Source: a bacterium (lineage in GTDB: Bacteria > Sysuimicrobiota > Sysuimicrobiia > Sysuimicrobiales > Segetimicrobiaceae). From it: DNA of 32,207 nt. This document shows, piece after piece, positions 23,545-30,775 of the stretch; positions within the stretch are counted from its first letter, which is position 1, and each line of letters begins with the position of its first letter. A model generated the notes under the pieces. It searched no databases and was not told the DNA's origin. It saw nothing but the letters and a program-made list of their open reading frames with translations. The position numbers were made by a program, and so were the translations under genes. The stretch spans positions 1 through 32,207 of the forward strand of contig DATGJN010000010.1 in NCBI GenBank assembly GCA_035295165.1, in the 5' to 3' direction.

Positions 23545-24348
23545 ATGGACTTCGAGGTGATCGGTCCGGCTGCCGCCAGTCCAGGGAAATACGGGCCGTG
23601 CTCGAGCTACTTGGTCCGCAGCGACCGTGCCGCGGTGTTGCTCGACTGCGGTCCCGGCGCGGTGGCCGAGTTCGTCCGACGTCACGGTCTCAGCGAAATT
23701 ACCGGGGTCGTGTTGTCGCACATGCACGCCGATCATGCACTGGACGTCTACACATTGTCGAAGGCGATTCTCGCACGTCAGCGTCTCGACGGCAGGGCTC
23801 CGATTCGACCGAGGCTGTTCCTGCCCCCGGGGGGAGCGGAGGTCCTGCTCGATGTCGCCGCCGCGTTCTCGCCCATTACGCCGGGTGTGTGGGGAGCGCC
23901 GTTCGCCGAGGCGTATGACCTGATCGAGTACGATCCCGCACGAGCGGTCCACATCGAGGATATGACGTTGACGTTCGTTGGTCCCACGAACCATCCGGCG
24001 CCATGTTGGGCGATCCGGGCCGCGGCCGGCGGCGAGACGCTGGCGTTCAGCGCCGATTCCGCGTGGGACGAGGTCCTCGTTCGGGTTGCGCGGGACGCGG
24101 ACGTGTTTCTTTGCGAGGCGACATACGGCATCGGTGACCCGCGCCATATCCACCTGACCGCCGGGGAGGCCGCGCGCGCGGCGCAGGCAGCCGGTGCCCG
24201 CCGGCTCGTGCTCACGCACCACCGGTTGCCCGACGACGAGGAGATGGATCGCCTCCGAAGGTACGTGGCGGCGATTGTCCCGTGCCCGGTCGACGTCGCC
24301 GTTTCCGGTCTCGGCGGTCCCGTTGGGGCCGCGGTGGGAGTCCGGTGA
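23545..24348 (+). CDS. Metallo-beta-lactamase-fold hydrolase (RNase Z-like group)
   Basis: 267 residues. The metal-binding motif SHMHADHALD (H59, H61, D63, H64) is complete. Further ligands are the His in TNHPAP, the Asp in FSADSAWDE and the His in LVLTHHRLPDD. The arrangement (NPxx-like, FSAD, CEATY, HLTAGEAA) resembles RNase Z/phosphonate PhnP-like phosphodiesterases and other MBL-fold hydrolases, but lacks the exosite of true RNase Z. A cyclic phosphodiesterase or lactonase role is possible. ATG 23545 follows AAGGGGG. Just after its stop begins a broken ABC-transporter remnant. Confidence 0.85.
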   Translation: MDFEVIGPAAASPGKYGPCSSYLVRSDRAAVLLDCGPGAVAEFVRRHGLSEITGVVLSHMHADHALDVYTLSKAILARQRLDGRAPIRPRLFLPPGGAEVLLDVAAAFSPITPGVWGAPFAEAYDLIEYDPARAVHIEDMTLTFVGPTNHPAPCWAIRAAAGGETLAFSADSAWDEVLVRVARDADVFLCEATYGIGDPRHIHLTAGEAARAAQAAGARRLVLTHHRLPDDEEMDRLRRYVAAIVPCPVDVAVSGLGGPVGAAVGVR

Positions 24349-24397
24349 GGCGGGCCGCGGAGGCGTTCTCGGCGGCCCGCTCCAGCTGGTCCGACAC

Positions 24398-24833
24398 GCG
24401 ATCGGGTTCCTGTACATCAACGCGGACCTGTTTCGCCGGGCCGGGCTGGATCCGAAACGCCGGCCTGCAACCTGGGCCGAACTGCGCGCCGACGGGCAGC
24501 AGCTCACGCAGAAGACCGTCAAGGTCGGAGCGTTCATCATTCGGTCGTCTTCGTTCGGCGCCGCGGAGCTGATCGCGTCCGGCGGCGGCCGCACGGTCGG
24601 TCTCGACGGCCGCCCCGCGTTCGCCCGGCGTCGCGGCGCCTGGCCCCTACTGACGGCACCGGCGACCTCGATGCACACCGTGCAGACAGGCATCGCGCAG
24701 TTCCTTGGCGAAGGCGCAGAGTTGTGGGGACCGCTGACCGCCGCGAGTACGGTCGTGTGCGCGCTGGTGGTGGTCGCCTTTGATCTGGCAGCGGCAGATC
24801 ATCGAAACGTTCGTGGCATCGGCGGGACGGTAG
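24398..24833 (+). pseudogene. Relic of a sugar ABC transporter: binding-protein fragment joined to permease C-terminus
   Basis: A single frame shows two unrelated homologies joined end to end. From about 24398 the translation reads IGFLYINADLFRRAGLDP, then ATWAEL and QQLTQKT, then ELIASGGGRTVGLDGRPAF. This is the central part of an extracellular solute-binding protein (UgpB/MalE group). After about 24637 it changes to WPLLTAPATSMHTVQTGIAQF and ELWGPLTAAS, the last third of a MalG/UgpE-type permease. Near 24778 the frame shifts by one: in the next frame the expected ending LIWQRQIIETFVASAGR is read and stops with TAG at 24831. The signal sequence, most of the binding protein and most of the permease are missing. 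I read this as a deletion between two genes of a former transporter operon, followed by a frameshift. It has no start or ribosome binding site of its own. Confidence 0.78.
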
Positions 24834-24912
24834 CGTCCGGACGGGCCCGGGCGGACGAACGCGGGACGGCGGCCGACCGCCGGCCGGCCCCGCCATAGGG
24901 GAGGCAGCGCGG

Positions 24913-25746
24913 ATGCGCGTGCTCATTACGAACGACGACGGCATCGAAAGCGAGGGGCTGCACGCGCTGGTGCGCGCGTTCGCGCCCGTCCACGAGGTCG
25001 TCGTGCTCGCGCCGAGCGACGACCGCAGCGCCTCGAGCTCGGCGCTGACGGTGCGCAGCGACATCGATGTGCACGCAGCCCCGGCGCTCCTCCGCATGGG
25101 CGCCGCGCTCGCGTATCATCTGAACGGTACGCCGGCGACCTGCGTCGTCCTGGCCGCCTGCGGCACCGTGGTGCCGCGCCCGGATCTCGTGGTGTCTGGG
25201 GTGAACCCCGGACCGAACCTCGGGTGCGACGTCTTTCTCTCCGGGACGGTCGGCGCGGCCCGCGTGGCGACCACGCTCGGGATTCCCGGCGTGGCGGCGT
25301 CGTGCCGCCGCGACCCGGCCGGGCCCGCATGGGAGACCGCGGCCCGCATGGCCCTGCGCACGGTGGAGCTGCTGGGCGACGGACACCTCGACACGGGCGG
25401 CATCGGCGGTCGGCCGCCGCTGGTGAACATCAACGTGCCGTCGCTCGCCCCTCGGTCCGTCGTGGCAACGACGGTGGCCGGATACCACGTCGTCGAGCAC
25501 ACGGTCATCGAGCAGGCTGCGCCATCCGGGAACGTCGGGCGGCGGTTGCGCCTCGAGCTGCGGGCCGCCGTGCCCCAGTCTCTGGAACCGGGCACAGACG
25601 CGTGGGCGTTTTTCGCCGGGGATACCTCGGTGACCGTGCTGGACCATCCCGCCGACCGGCCGGCGCCGAACGATCCGTCCGACCTTGCATGCTACTTGGC
25701 GCGCCACCTCGTCGAGGAAGTCTCCGGGGCGCACAACTCCCGCTAG
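24913..25746 (+). CDS. surE: 5'/3'-Nucleotidase SurE
   Basis: 277 residues. SurE hydrolyses nucleoside 5'- and 3'-monophosphates and short polyphosphates and is linked to stationary-phase survival. N-terminal RVLITNDDGIESEGLHALV has the metal-binding pair D8-D9. APSDDRSASSSALT supplies the conserved Ser. SGVNPGPNLGCDVFLSGTVG has the Asn and Ser-Gly-Thr motif of the active site. A strong GGGGAGG precedes ATG 24913. The C-terminal domain is normal in length. It follows the transporter relic by 79 bases and converges on the LD-carboxypeptidase gene, with 28 bases between the stops. Confidence 0.95.
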   Translation: MRVLITNDDGIESEGLHALVRAFAPVHEVVVLAPSDDRSASSSALTVRSDIDVHAAPALLRMGAALAYHLNGTPATCVVLAACGTVVPRPDLVVSGVNPGPNLGCDVFLSGTVGAARVATTLGIPGVAASCRRDPAGPAWETAARMALRTVELLGDGHLDTGGIGGRPPLVNINVPSLAPRSVVATTVAGYHVVEHTVIEQAAPSGNVGRRLRLELRAAVPQSLEPGTDAWAFFAGDTSVTVLDHPADRPAPNDPSDLACYLARHLVEEVSGAHNSR

Positions 25747-25774
25747 GCGGCCCGCTCGAACCGCGACCTCGGGT

Positions 25775-26728
25775 TCAGTCCGAGGCCACCCCGGCCTCGA
25801 GGATGCGGACCACACCCCGCGTGGCGTCGAGGTGCGCCCGCACGCCTACCGGCAGCGTCAGGTGATACGCCCCATGTCCGCACGCCAGCCCGTAGATCGC
25901 CGGCTTCCCGAGCGGCACGATGAGGTCGTCCAGGACCTGGCGCAGCGCGAGTCCTTCCGGCTCCGCGGGGTACCGGCACTCTCCGACGATGATCCCCGCA
26001 ACGCGCTCGAACACTCCTGCGAGGCGCAGGTGAGCGAGCTTGCGGTCGAGCCGGTAGATGCGATCGCCCAGATCCTCGAGAAACAGCAGCCGGCCCGTGA
26101 ACTCGGGTTCGTAAGGCGTCCCCAACAGCGCGGTCAGGAGCGCCGCGTTGCCGCCGATCAACTCCCCCTCGGTCTCCCCCGGGACGAGCGTTTCGATCGG
26201 GGGCGCCCCCGGGGGATTGGCGAGCGCGCCGAGCGGCTCGGGGCGCGCCACGGCCCGCAGGCAGGAGAGGAAGTCGTGCGGATCCGCGCGGGAAAGCGCC
26301 GTCGTCATCGGACCGTGGAACGTCACAAACCCGCTCCGTGCGTGGAACGCGAGGTGGAGCGCCGTGATGTCACTGTAGCCGATGAAGACTTTCGGGTGGG
26401 CCCGGATCATCTCGTAGTCCAGTGCGTCCAGCAGTCGGTGCGTGCCGTATCCGCCGCGCACGCAGAGGATGCCCTGCACCGCAGGATCGGCGAACATCGC
26501 GTGGAGGTCGGCAACCCGGTCCGCGTCGCTCCCGGCGAGGTAACCGCGGACGTCGAGCGCATGGGGGGCGAGTACCGTGCGGAACCCGGCGCCGAGAAGC
26601 CGCCGCCGCGCGAGCTCGATGTGCTCGGGCGTCGTGGCTCCGGCCGGTGTCGTCGGTCCCGACGGCGACACCAACCCGATCGTGTCCCCGGGCGCAAGAC
26701 GCTTGGGCTTTCGGGGTGCCGGCAGCAT
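25775..26728 (-). CDS. LD-carboxypeptidase, peptidase family S66
   Basis: 317 residues. Family S66 serine peptidases cleave the L,D bond of murein tetrapeptides (LdcA, muropeptide recycling) or inactivate microcin C (MccF). The triad is complete: S119 in IGYSDITALH, E218 in LFLEDLGDRIYRLDR, and H285 in GLACGHGAYHLTLPVG, positions very close to those known for LdcA. The N-terminal GDTIGLVSPSGP and CVRGGYGTHRLLDALDY are also characteristic. No signal peptide, so it is cytoplasmic, as expected for recycling. Start ATG 26728 has no clear ribosome binding site. Divergent from the membrane-anchored protein gene. LdcA and MccF functions cannot be separated here. Confidence 0.9.
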   Translation of the reverse strand: MLPAPRKPKRLAPGDTIGLVSPSGPTTPAGATTPEHIELARRRLLGAGFRTVLAPHALDVRGYLAGSDADRVADLHAMFADPAVQGILCVRGGYGTHRLLDALDYEMIRAHPKVFIGYSDITALHLAFHARSGFVTFHGPMTTALSRADPHDFLSCLRAVARPEPLGALANPPGAPPIETLVPGETEGELIGGNAALLTALLGTPYEPEFTGRLLFLEDLGDRIYRLDRKLAHLRLAGVFERVAGIIVGECRYPAEPEGLALRQVLDDLIVPLGKPAIYGLACGHGAYHLTLPVGVRAHLDATRGVVRILEAGVASD

Positions 26729-26780
26729 ACCCGAGGGTTCGGGAACTGCTCGCCCTCGTCCTGGCGGCGTCCGCGCGGGC

Positions 26781-26810
26781 TTGCCGATTTGCGGGCCCGG
26801 CCGCTACACT
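26781..26810 (+). promoter_or_regulatory. Promoter for the His/Cys membrane-anchored protein gene
   Basis: TTGCCG (26781-26786) and TACACT (26805-26810) are 18 bases apart. The start point would be about 22 bases before GTG 26839, leaving room for the GAGGAG ribosome binding site. The same TACACT -10 occurs before mntR. Confidence 0.6.
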
Positions 26811-26838
26811 CGGTGGGGACCGACGACGAGGAGATGTC

Positions 26839-27531
26839 GTGGCTCAAGGGCGCCGCGCGACCCGGAACCGAGGACCGGTGAAGGCGCGGCCGCGGCGCCG
26901 CGCGCCGTGGCTGATCCTGGTCCTGTTCGCGGTCGGCGCGCTCGCGGCCGTCGTCACGTTCACGCGCCTGACGCCGTCCCGGACCGGCGGCGGCGCGGCG
27001 CCGTTCCCGTTCCCGTGTCTCTCGTTCGAAGGGACGCAGCAGCACATTCACCCGTACCTCCGGATCTTCCTCGATGGGCAGCCGGTGACAATCCCGGCGT
27101 ACGTCGGCATCCGCGACGGCGACCAGACCTGCTTCGAGCCCGTCCACACGCACGACGCGTCGGGGATCATCCACATCGAGTCCCCCAGCCCGACCCAGAC
27201 CTACACGCTCGGCGACTTTGTTGCGGTCTGGCGCGCCACGTACGGGACGGCCACCGTCAAAGGCGTCGACCTCCCAATCGTCTACACGGCGGGGGAGCTG
27301 CTGGGCCGGAAAGCCGACGCGACCCACGCGGTCCGGCTCCTCGTCGACGGCAAGCCATCGTCGGCTGGGCCGGCGCTGGTGCTCAACCGCCTCGACTACT
27401 GCACGGCGGCGATGACGAACCCGCCGTGCTACCCGACGGCCGCCGGTGATCCGTACCCGCCATCGCTCGCGAGCCAGTACGGGACCGGTCATACGATCGT
27501 GCTGGAGTACGTCGCGACCGGCGCTCGGTAG
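26839..27531 (+). CDS. Membrane-anchored extracytoplasmic protein with conserved-looking His/Cys motifs, function unknown
   Basis: 230 residues from GTG 26839 (GAGGAG upstream). A basic N-terminus and one hydrophobic helix (about 24-44) suggest a signal anchor with residues from 45 outside. The outer part contains a cluster of possible metal ligands: H69 and H71 (QQHIHPYL), H103, H105 and D106 (PVHTHDASG), H112 (IIHIES), plus Cys 60, 98, 188 and 197, which could form two disulfides. YTLGDFVAVW follows. The HIHP...HTHD arrangement resembles uncharacterised conserved proteins, but I cannot name the family or its function. It has its own promoter and stands next to the manganese regulator operon. 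Metal binding is an inference. Confidence 0.75.
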   Translation: MAQGRRATRNRGPVKARPRRRAPWLILVLFAVGALAAVVTFTRLTPSRTGGGAAPFPFPCLSFEGTQQHIHPYLRIFLDGQPVTIPAYVGIRDGDQTCFEPVHTHDASGIIHIESPSPTQTYTLGDFVAVWRATYGTATVKGVDLPIVYTAGELLGRKADATHAVRLLVDGKPSSAGPALVLNRLDYCTAAMTNPPCYPTAAGDPYPPSLASQYGTGHTIVLEYVATGAR

Positions 27532-27541
27532 CCCCGGGCGC

Positions 27542-27571
27542 TTGACGCCCCGCGGTGCCGTTCGGTACACT
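27542..27571 (+). promoter_or_regulatory. Promoter of mntR-mntH
   Basis: TTGACG (27542-27547) and TACACT (27566-27571) with an 18-base spacer. The transcript would start near 27578, directly before an AT-rich stretch with repeated TTTAGT. The repressor and transporter genes follow. Confidence 0.65.
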
Positions 27572-27584
27572 TCAGGCGGGGAGA

Positions 27585-27610
27585 TTTAGTCGGCAATAAA
27601 ATAGTTTAGT
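27585..27610. promoter_or_regulatory. Possible MntR operator in the leader
   Basis: TTTAGT occurs at 27585-27590 and again at 27605-27610, exactly 20 bases (two helical turns) apart, in an AT-rich stretch unlike the surroundings. The first copy is part of an imperfect dyad ending in TAAA (27597-27600). It lies just after the predicted start point. MntR/DtxR proteins bind AT-rich dyads in such positions, so autoregulation is likely, but binding is inferred. Confidence 0.4.
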
Positions 27611-27636
27611 TACCCTCCCGAGCTCGGAGCCCCGCG

Positions 27637-28287
27637 ATGGCCGCGATCACCGGCGTCATGCAAGACTATCTCAAGGCGATCTACAAGCTCGAGCGAATCC
27701 ACGGCGTCGCGTCGACGTCGGACGTCGCCGCGCGGCTCGGCGTCTCCGCGGCGTCGGCCACCAACATGATCAAGCGGTTGGCCCACCACCGGCTCGTCGT
27801 CCGCACGCCGTACCGGGGGTTCACGCTGACCCCGACGGGCGAGCGCATCGCGTTGGAGACGATTCGCCACCACCGTCTGCTCGAACTCTATCTGACGCAG
27901 GCCCTCGGGGTGAGCCTCGACCACGTCGATCGAGAGGCCGAGCGCCTTGAGCACGTGCTGTCGGACGACGTCGAGGCCAAGATCGCCGCGATGCTGGGCG
28001 AGCCCACGCGTGATCCCCACGGCGATCCGATTCCGGCCAAGGACGGGACGGTGCGCGACGTGCGCTACCCCGATCTGACGCAGCTGCCTCCCGGAGAAGC
28101 CGGGGTGGTGGACCGCGTGAGCGACCGCCGTCCCGATCTGCTCCGGCGGCTCGCCGCGCTCGGGGTGTTGCCGGGCGTCGCCGTGTGCGTGATCGCGCGG
28201 CTCTCGGGGCGGCGGGTGCGCGTGGAGTTGGGGGGACATCAGCTCGTGCTGACACACGACCTTGCCCAAGGGGTGTACGTCCGATGA
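27637..28287 (+). CDS. mntR: DtxR/MntR-family manganese-responsive regulator
   Basis: 216 residues. N-terminal winged helix (1-70, with SDVAARLGVSAASATNMIKR), dimerisation and metal-binding domain (70-140), and a C-terminal SH3/FeoA-like domain (about 145-216), i.e. the long IdeR-like architecture. The primary metal ligands can be read by alignment: D10, H79, E102, E105, H106. Having Asp at position 10 and Glu at 102, where DtxR/IdeR have Met and Cys, is the MntR pattern and points to Mn rather than Fe sensing. Position 13 is Lys. PTRDPHGDPIP corresponds to the CPxGNPIP segment of IdeR. The stop codon overlaps the mntH start (ATGA), so the two are translationally coupled. Confidence 0.92.
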   Translation: MAAITGVMQDYLKAIYKLERIHGVASTSDVAARLGVSAASATNMIKRLAHHRLVVRTPYRGFTLTPTGERIALETIRHHRLLELYLTQALGVSLDHVDREAERLEHVLSDDVEAKIAAMLGEPTRDPHGDPIPAKDGTVRDVRYPDLTQLPPGEAGVVDRVSDRRPDLLRRLAALGVLPGVAVCVIARLSGRRVRVELGGHQLVLTHDLAQGVYVR

Positions 28288-29588
28288 GCGACGACGTCCG
28301 GAGCGCGCCGGCGCCGGGCGACGCGTCGACCGTGAACGCCGCCGCCGACGTGCTGTCGGGGCGCAGCACTCGCCGGGGGTTGGCCCGCGCGCTTCCGTTC
28401 CTCGGGCCCGCGTTTATCGCGTCCGTGGCCTACATCGACCCCGGCAACTTTGCAACCAACATCCAAGGCGGCGCCCAGTTCGGCTACCGCCTGGTCTGGG
28501 TCGTGCTGGCCAGCAACCTTATGGCGATGCTCGTTCAAACACTGTCCGCCAAGCTCGGCATCGCCACGGGCCGGAACCTGGCCGAGATGTGCCGGGAGCA
28601 GTTTCCGCGCCCTGTGGTCTGGGGCATGTGGGTCGTCTCGGAGATCGTCGCGATGGCCACTGATCTGGCCGAGTTCCTCGGCGCGGCGATCGGTTTCAAT
28701 CTCCTGCTCGGGGTGCCGCTGTTGGGGGCGGGGCTGCTCACCGGGGCGGCGACCATGGCCATTCTGGCGCTTGAGCACCGCGGGTTCCGCCCGCTGGAGG
28801 CCGTGATCACCGCGCTCGTCGGGGTGATCGCGGGGTCGTATCTGGTCGAGACGCTGTTGGACCGGCCCGGGTGGGCGGCGATCGGGCACAGCGTCATCCA
28901 TCCGGTGTTGGGGAACAGCGACGCCATCCTCCTCGCCGTCGGCATCCTCGGGGCGACCGTGATGCCGCACGTCGTCTTCCTGCACTCCGCGCTGACGCAG
29001 AACCGGATCGCCACCAAGAGTCCGGAGCAGGCGCGGCGGCTGTTCCGCTTCAACGTGCTGGATGTCGCCATCGCGATGACCCTCGCGGGCCTGGTCAACG
29101 CGGCGATGCTCGTGATGGCCGCGTCGACGTTCTGGGTGCACGGGTTGACGAAGATCGCCACCATCGAAGAAGCGCACCGCACGCTCGTCCCGCTCCTCGG
29201 CGGCGCGAGCAGCTTCGTGTTTGCGATTTCGTTGCTCGCGTCGGGGCTCTCGTCGTCCGCCGTGGGGACGATGGCCGGGCAGACGATCATGCAGGGCTTT
29301 ATTCACCGGCAGATCTCCGTCTGGGTGCGCCGACTCGTGACGATGATCCCGGCGATCGTGGTGATCATGATCGGGCTCGATCCGACGCGCACGCTGGTGA
29401 TCAGCCAGGTCATCCTGAGCTTCGGGCTCCCGTTCGCCCTGGTGCCGCTCATGCTCTTCACGCAGCGCCGCCGGCTGATGGGCGTGCTGACGAACGGCAC
29501 GTTGATGACGGTGGCCGGCTGGCTCGTGGTCGGCCTCATCGTGCTGCTCAATCTCTACCTGTTGTACCAGGTCTTCACGGGCGGTTGA
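28284..29588 (+). CDS. mntH: Nramp-family Mn(II)/H+ symporter
   Basis: 434 residues with about 11 membrane helices. The first helix has the metal-binding DPGN (52-55, in YIDPGNFATNIQGGAQFG), and the sixth has MPH (227-229, in GATVMPHVVFLHSALTQ). These are the signatures of Nramp transporters that import Mn(II) and Fe(II) with protons. The N-terminal 30 residues are hydrophilic and variable. Its ATG overlaps the TGA of mntR, giving a repressor-transporter operon. Regulation by the adjacent MntR is the natural expectation: expression falls when manganese is plentiful. Followed after 62 bases by a tandem stress-protein gene in the same direction. Confidence 0.95.
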   Translation: MSDDVRSAPAPGDASTVNAAADVLSGRSTRRGLARALPFLGPAFIASVAYIDPGNFATNIQGGAQFGYRLVWVVLASNLMAMLVQTLSAKLGIATGRNLAEMCREQFPRPVVWGMWVVSEIVAMATDLAEFLGAAIGFNLLLGVPLLGAGLLTGAATMAILALEHRGFRPLEAVITALVGVIAGSYLVETLLDRPGWAAIGHSVIHPVLGNSDAILLAVGILGATVMPHVVFLHSALTQNRIATKSPEQARRLFRFNVLDVAIAMTLAGLVNAAMLVMAASTFWVHGLTKIATIEEAHRTLVPLLGGASSFVFAISLLASGLSSSAVGTMAGQTIMQGFIHRQISVWVRRLVTMIPAIVVIMIGLDPTRTLVISQVILSFGLPFALVPLMLFTQRRRLMGVLTNGTLMTVAGWLVVGLIVLLNLYLLYQVFTGG

Positions 29589-29650
29589 CCGGGCGTCGAA
29601 ACGCCGCTCGCAGGGACCCGGAGCGCCCGGCGACGAATCCGAAGGATGAC

Positions 29651-30640
29651 ATGGGGGCGGCCGAAGGACGAGCGAGCCTTAGGCGACTTCTCGTTCCGCT
29701 GGACGGATCGCGGCTGGCCGAGTGCGTGCTGCCGCTCGGCGTGTCGCTGGCGGCCCACCTCGACGCGCGCCTTACCCTGCTGCATGTGCTGGAACGGCAG
29801 GCGCCTTCGACCGTGCACGGGGAGCGACACCTGACCGGGGCGGAGGAGGCCGAGGGGTACCTGAACGAGGTGTCCGCCCGCGTGCTCGCATCCGGGGTCG
29901 CGGTCGACCGGCACGTACACCCCAACGAGGAGGACGACGTCGCAAAGAGCATCGTCGATCACGCCGACGACCTGGGCGCGGACCTCATCGTCCTCTGCAC
30001 GCACGGCGGCGGCGGGACCCTGCCCGGTCGGCGCGCGTTCCATCGCGTCCTGTTTGGGAGCGTCGCGCAGCAGGTGCTCGGGCGAGGCCTGCGCCCGGTG
30101 CTGCTGGTGCGTCCGCCTGACGCGCTTGCGTCCCACGCCGCGGTCTCGCCCGAACTAGAGCGGTTGCTGGTGCCGTTGGATGGGGAGTCGGCTGCGGAGG
30201 CCGCGCTGCCCTTGGCGGCGACCCTGGCGGCCGCGTACCGGGCCGAGGTGGTGCTCCGCCGCGTCGTCCCGACGCTCTCGACGCTCGGCGGCGAGCGGGG
30301 GACCGCGGCCCGCCTCGTGCCGACCGCCGCCGCGGCGTCGCTCGACCTGGAAGAGGGCGAAGCCGTGCGCTACCTTGAAGACGTCGCGGCCCGGCCGCTC
30401 CTCGAGGGGTTGCGGATCAACGCGTCGGTGATACGCGGCGACCCGGCGCAGACGCTGCTGGACGTCGCGGCGCAGATCGCGGCCGACATGATCGTCATGG
30501 TGACGCACGGGCGGTCCGGTCTCGACGCGGTGCTGACGGGAAGCGTGGCGTCGCGGATCGCCGCCCGGTTTCTGAAACCGCTGCTGCTCGTGCGTGCCCC
30601 CCGAGGGGGCTCCGCGCCTCCGGCCGGGACGCCGTCCTAA
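29651..30640 (+). CDS. Tandem-domain universal stress protein
   Basis: 329 residues comprising two UspA domains: about 8-155, and about 168-318. The first opens RRLLVPLDGSRLAECVLPL and ends with THGGGGTLPG...FGSVAQQVL. The second opens ERLLVPLDGESAAEAALPL and ends with THGRSGLDAVLTGSVASRI. Both retain a recognisable G-x2-G-x9-GS-type ATP-binding motif; the first has a longer loop. ATG 29651 has GAAGGA four bases upstream. It is 62 bases after mntH and could be co-transcribed, linking it to metal or oxidative stress, although that is inference. This is the second USP in the window; it is not close in sequence to the first. Confidence 0.92.
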   Translation: MGAAEGRASLRRLLVPLDGSRLAECVLPLGVSLAAHLDARLTLLHVLERQAPSTVHGERHLTGAEEAEGYLNEVSARVLASGVAVDRHVHPNEEDDVAKSIVDHADDLGADLIVLCTHGGGGTLPGRRAFHRVLFGSVAQQVLGRGLRPVLLVRPPDALASHAAVSPELERLLVPLDGESAAEAALPLAATLAAAYRAEVVLRRVVPTLSTLGGERGTAARLVPTAAAASLDLEEGEAVRYLEDVAARPLLEGLRINASVIRGDPAQTLLDVAAQIAADMIVMVTHGRSGLDAVLTGSVASRIAARFLKPLLLVRAPRGGSAPPAGTPS

Positions 30641-30651
30641 CCGGCCGCTGA

Positions 30652-30713
30652 TCGCCCGACCGGGCGACATGTCGCCGACGCGCAGCGCGTCACCGCCGGC
30701 GGGCCGTATTTTT
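30652..30713 (+). terminator. Possible terminator after the USP gene
   Basis: Two small dyads follow the stop: TCGCCC/GGGCGA (30652-30667, 4-base loop) and GACGCG/CGCGTC (30677-30691, 3-base loop). The palindrome CCGCCGGCGG (30693-30702) comes next, and five bases later ATTTTT (30708-30713). The last palindrome plus the T-run is the best candidate for termination, but its loop is poor. It lies just before the insertion sequence. Confidence 0.35.
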
Positions 30714-30725
30714 CGCGATCTTTCA

Positions 30726-30775
30726 TGTCGTAGTTCAGCAATCCTGTCATGCTAACGGTTCAGCGAAAATGTCAC
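30726..30775. repeat. Left terminal inverted repeat of the IS
   Basis: TGTCGTAGTTCAGCAAT matches the other end with one change in 17 bases. Two copies of TGTCA, at 30741 and 30766 (25 bases apart), follow, the second extended to TGTCACCCCC. These are probably binding sites for the transposase HTH. The last codons of the transposase lie inside this repeat. Confidence 0.75.

Noticed and set aside
24194-24397. N-terminal extension of the transporter relic into the MBL gene
   Set aside because: This part overlaps the MBL coding sequence in another frame and has no similarity to a binding protein.
23245-24693. 482-codon minus-strand frame opposite the MBL gene
   Set aside because: Antisense to a clear metallo-hydrolase and to the transporter relic; no domain.
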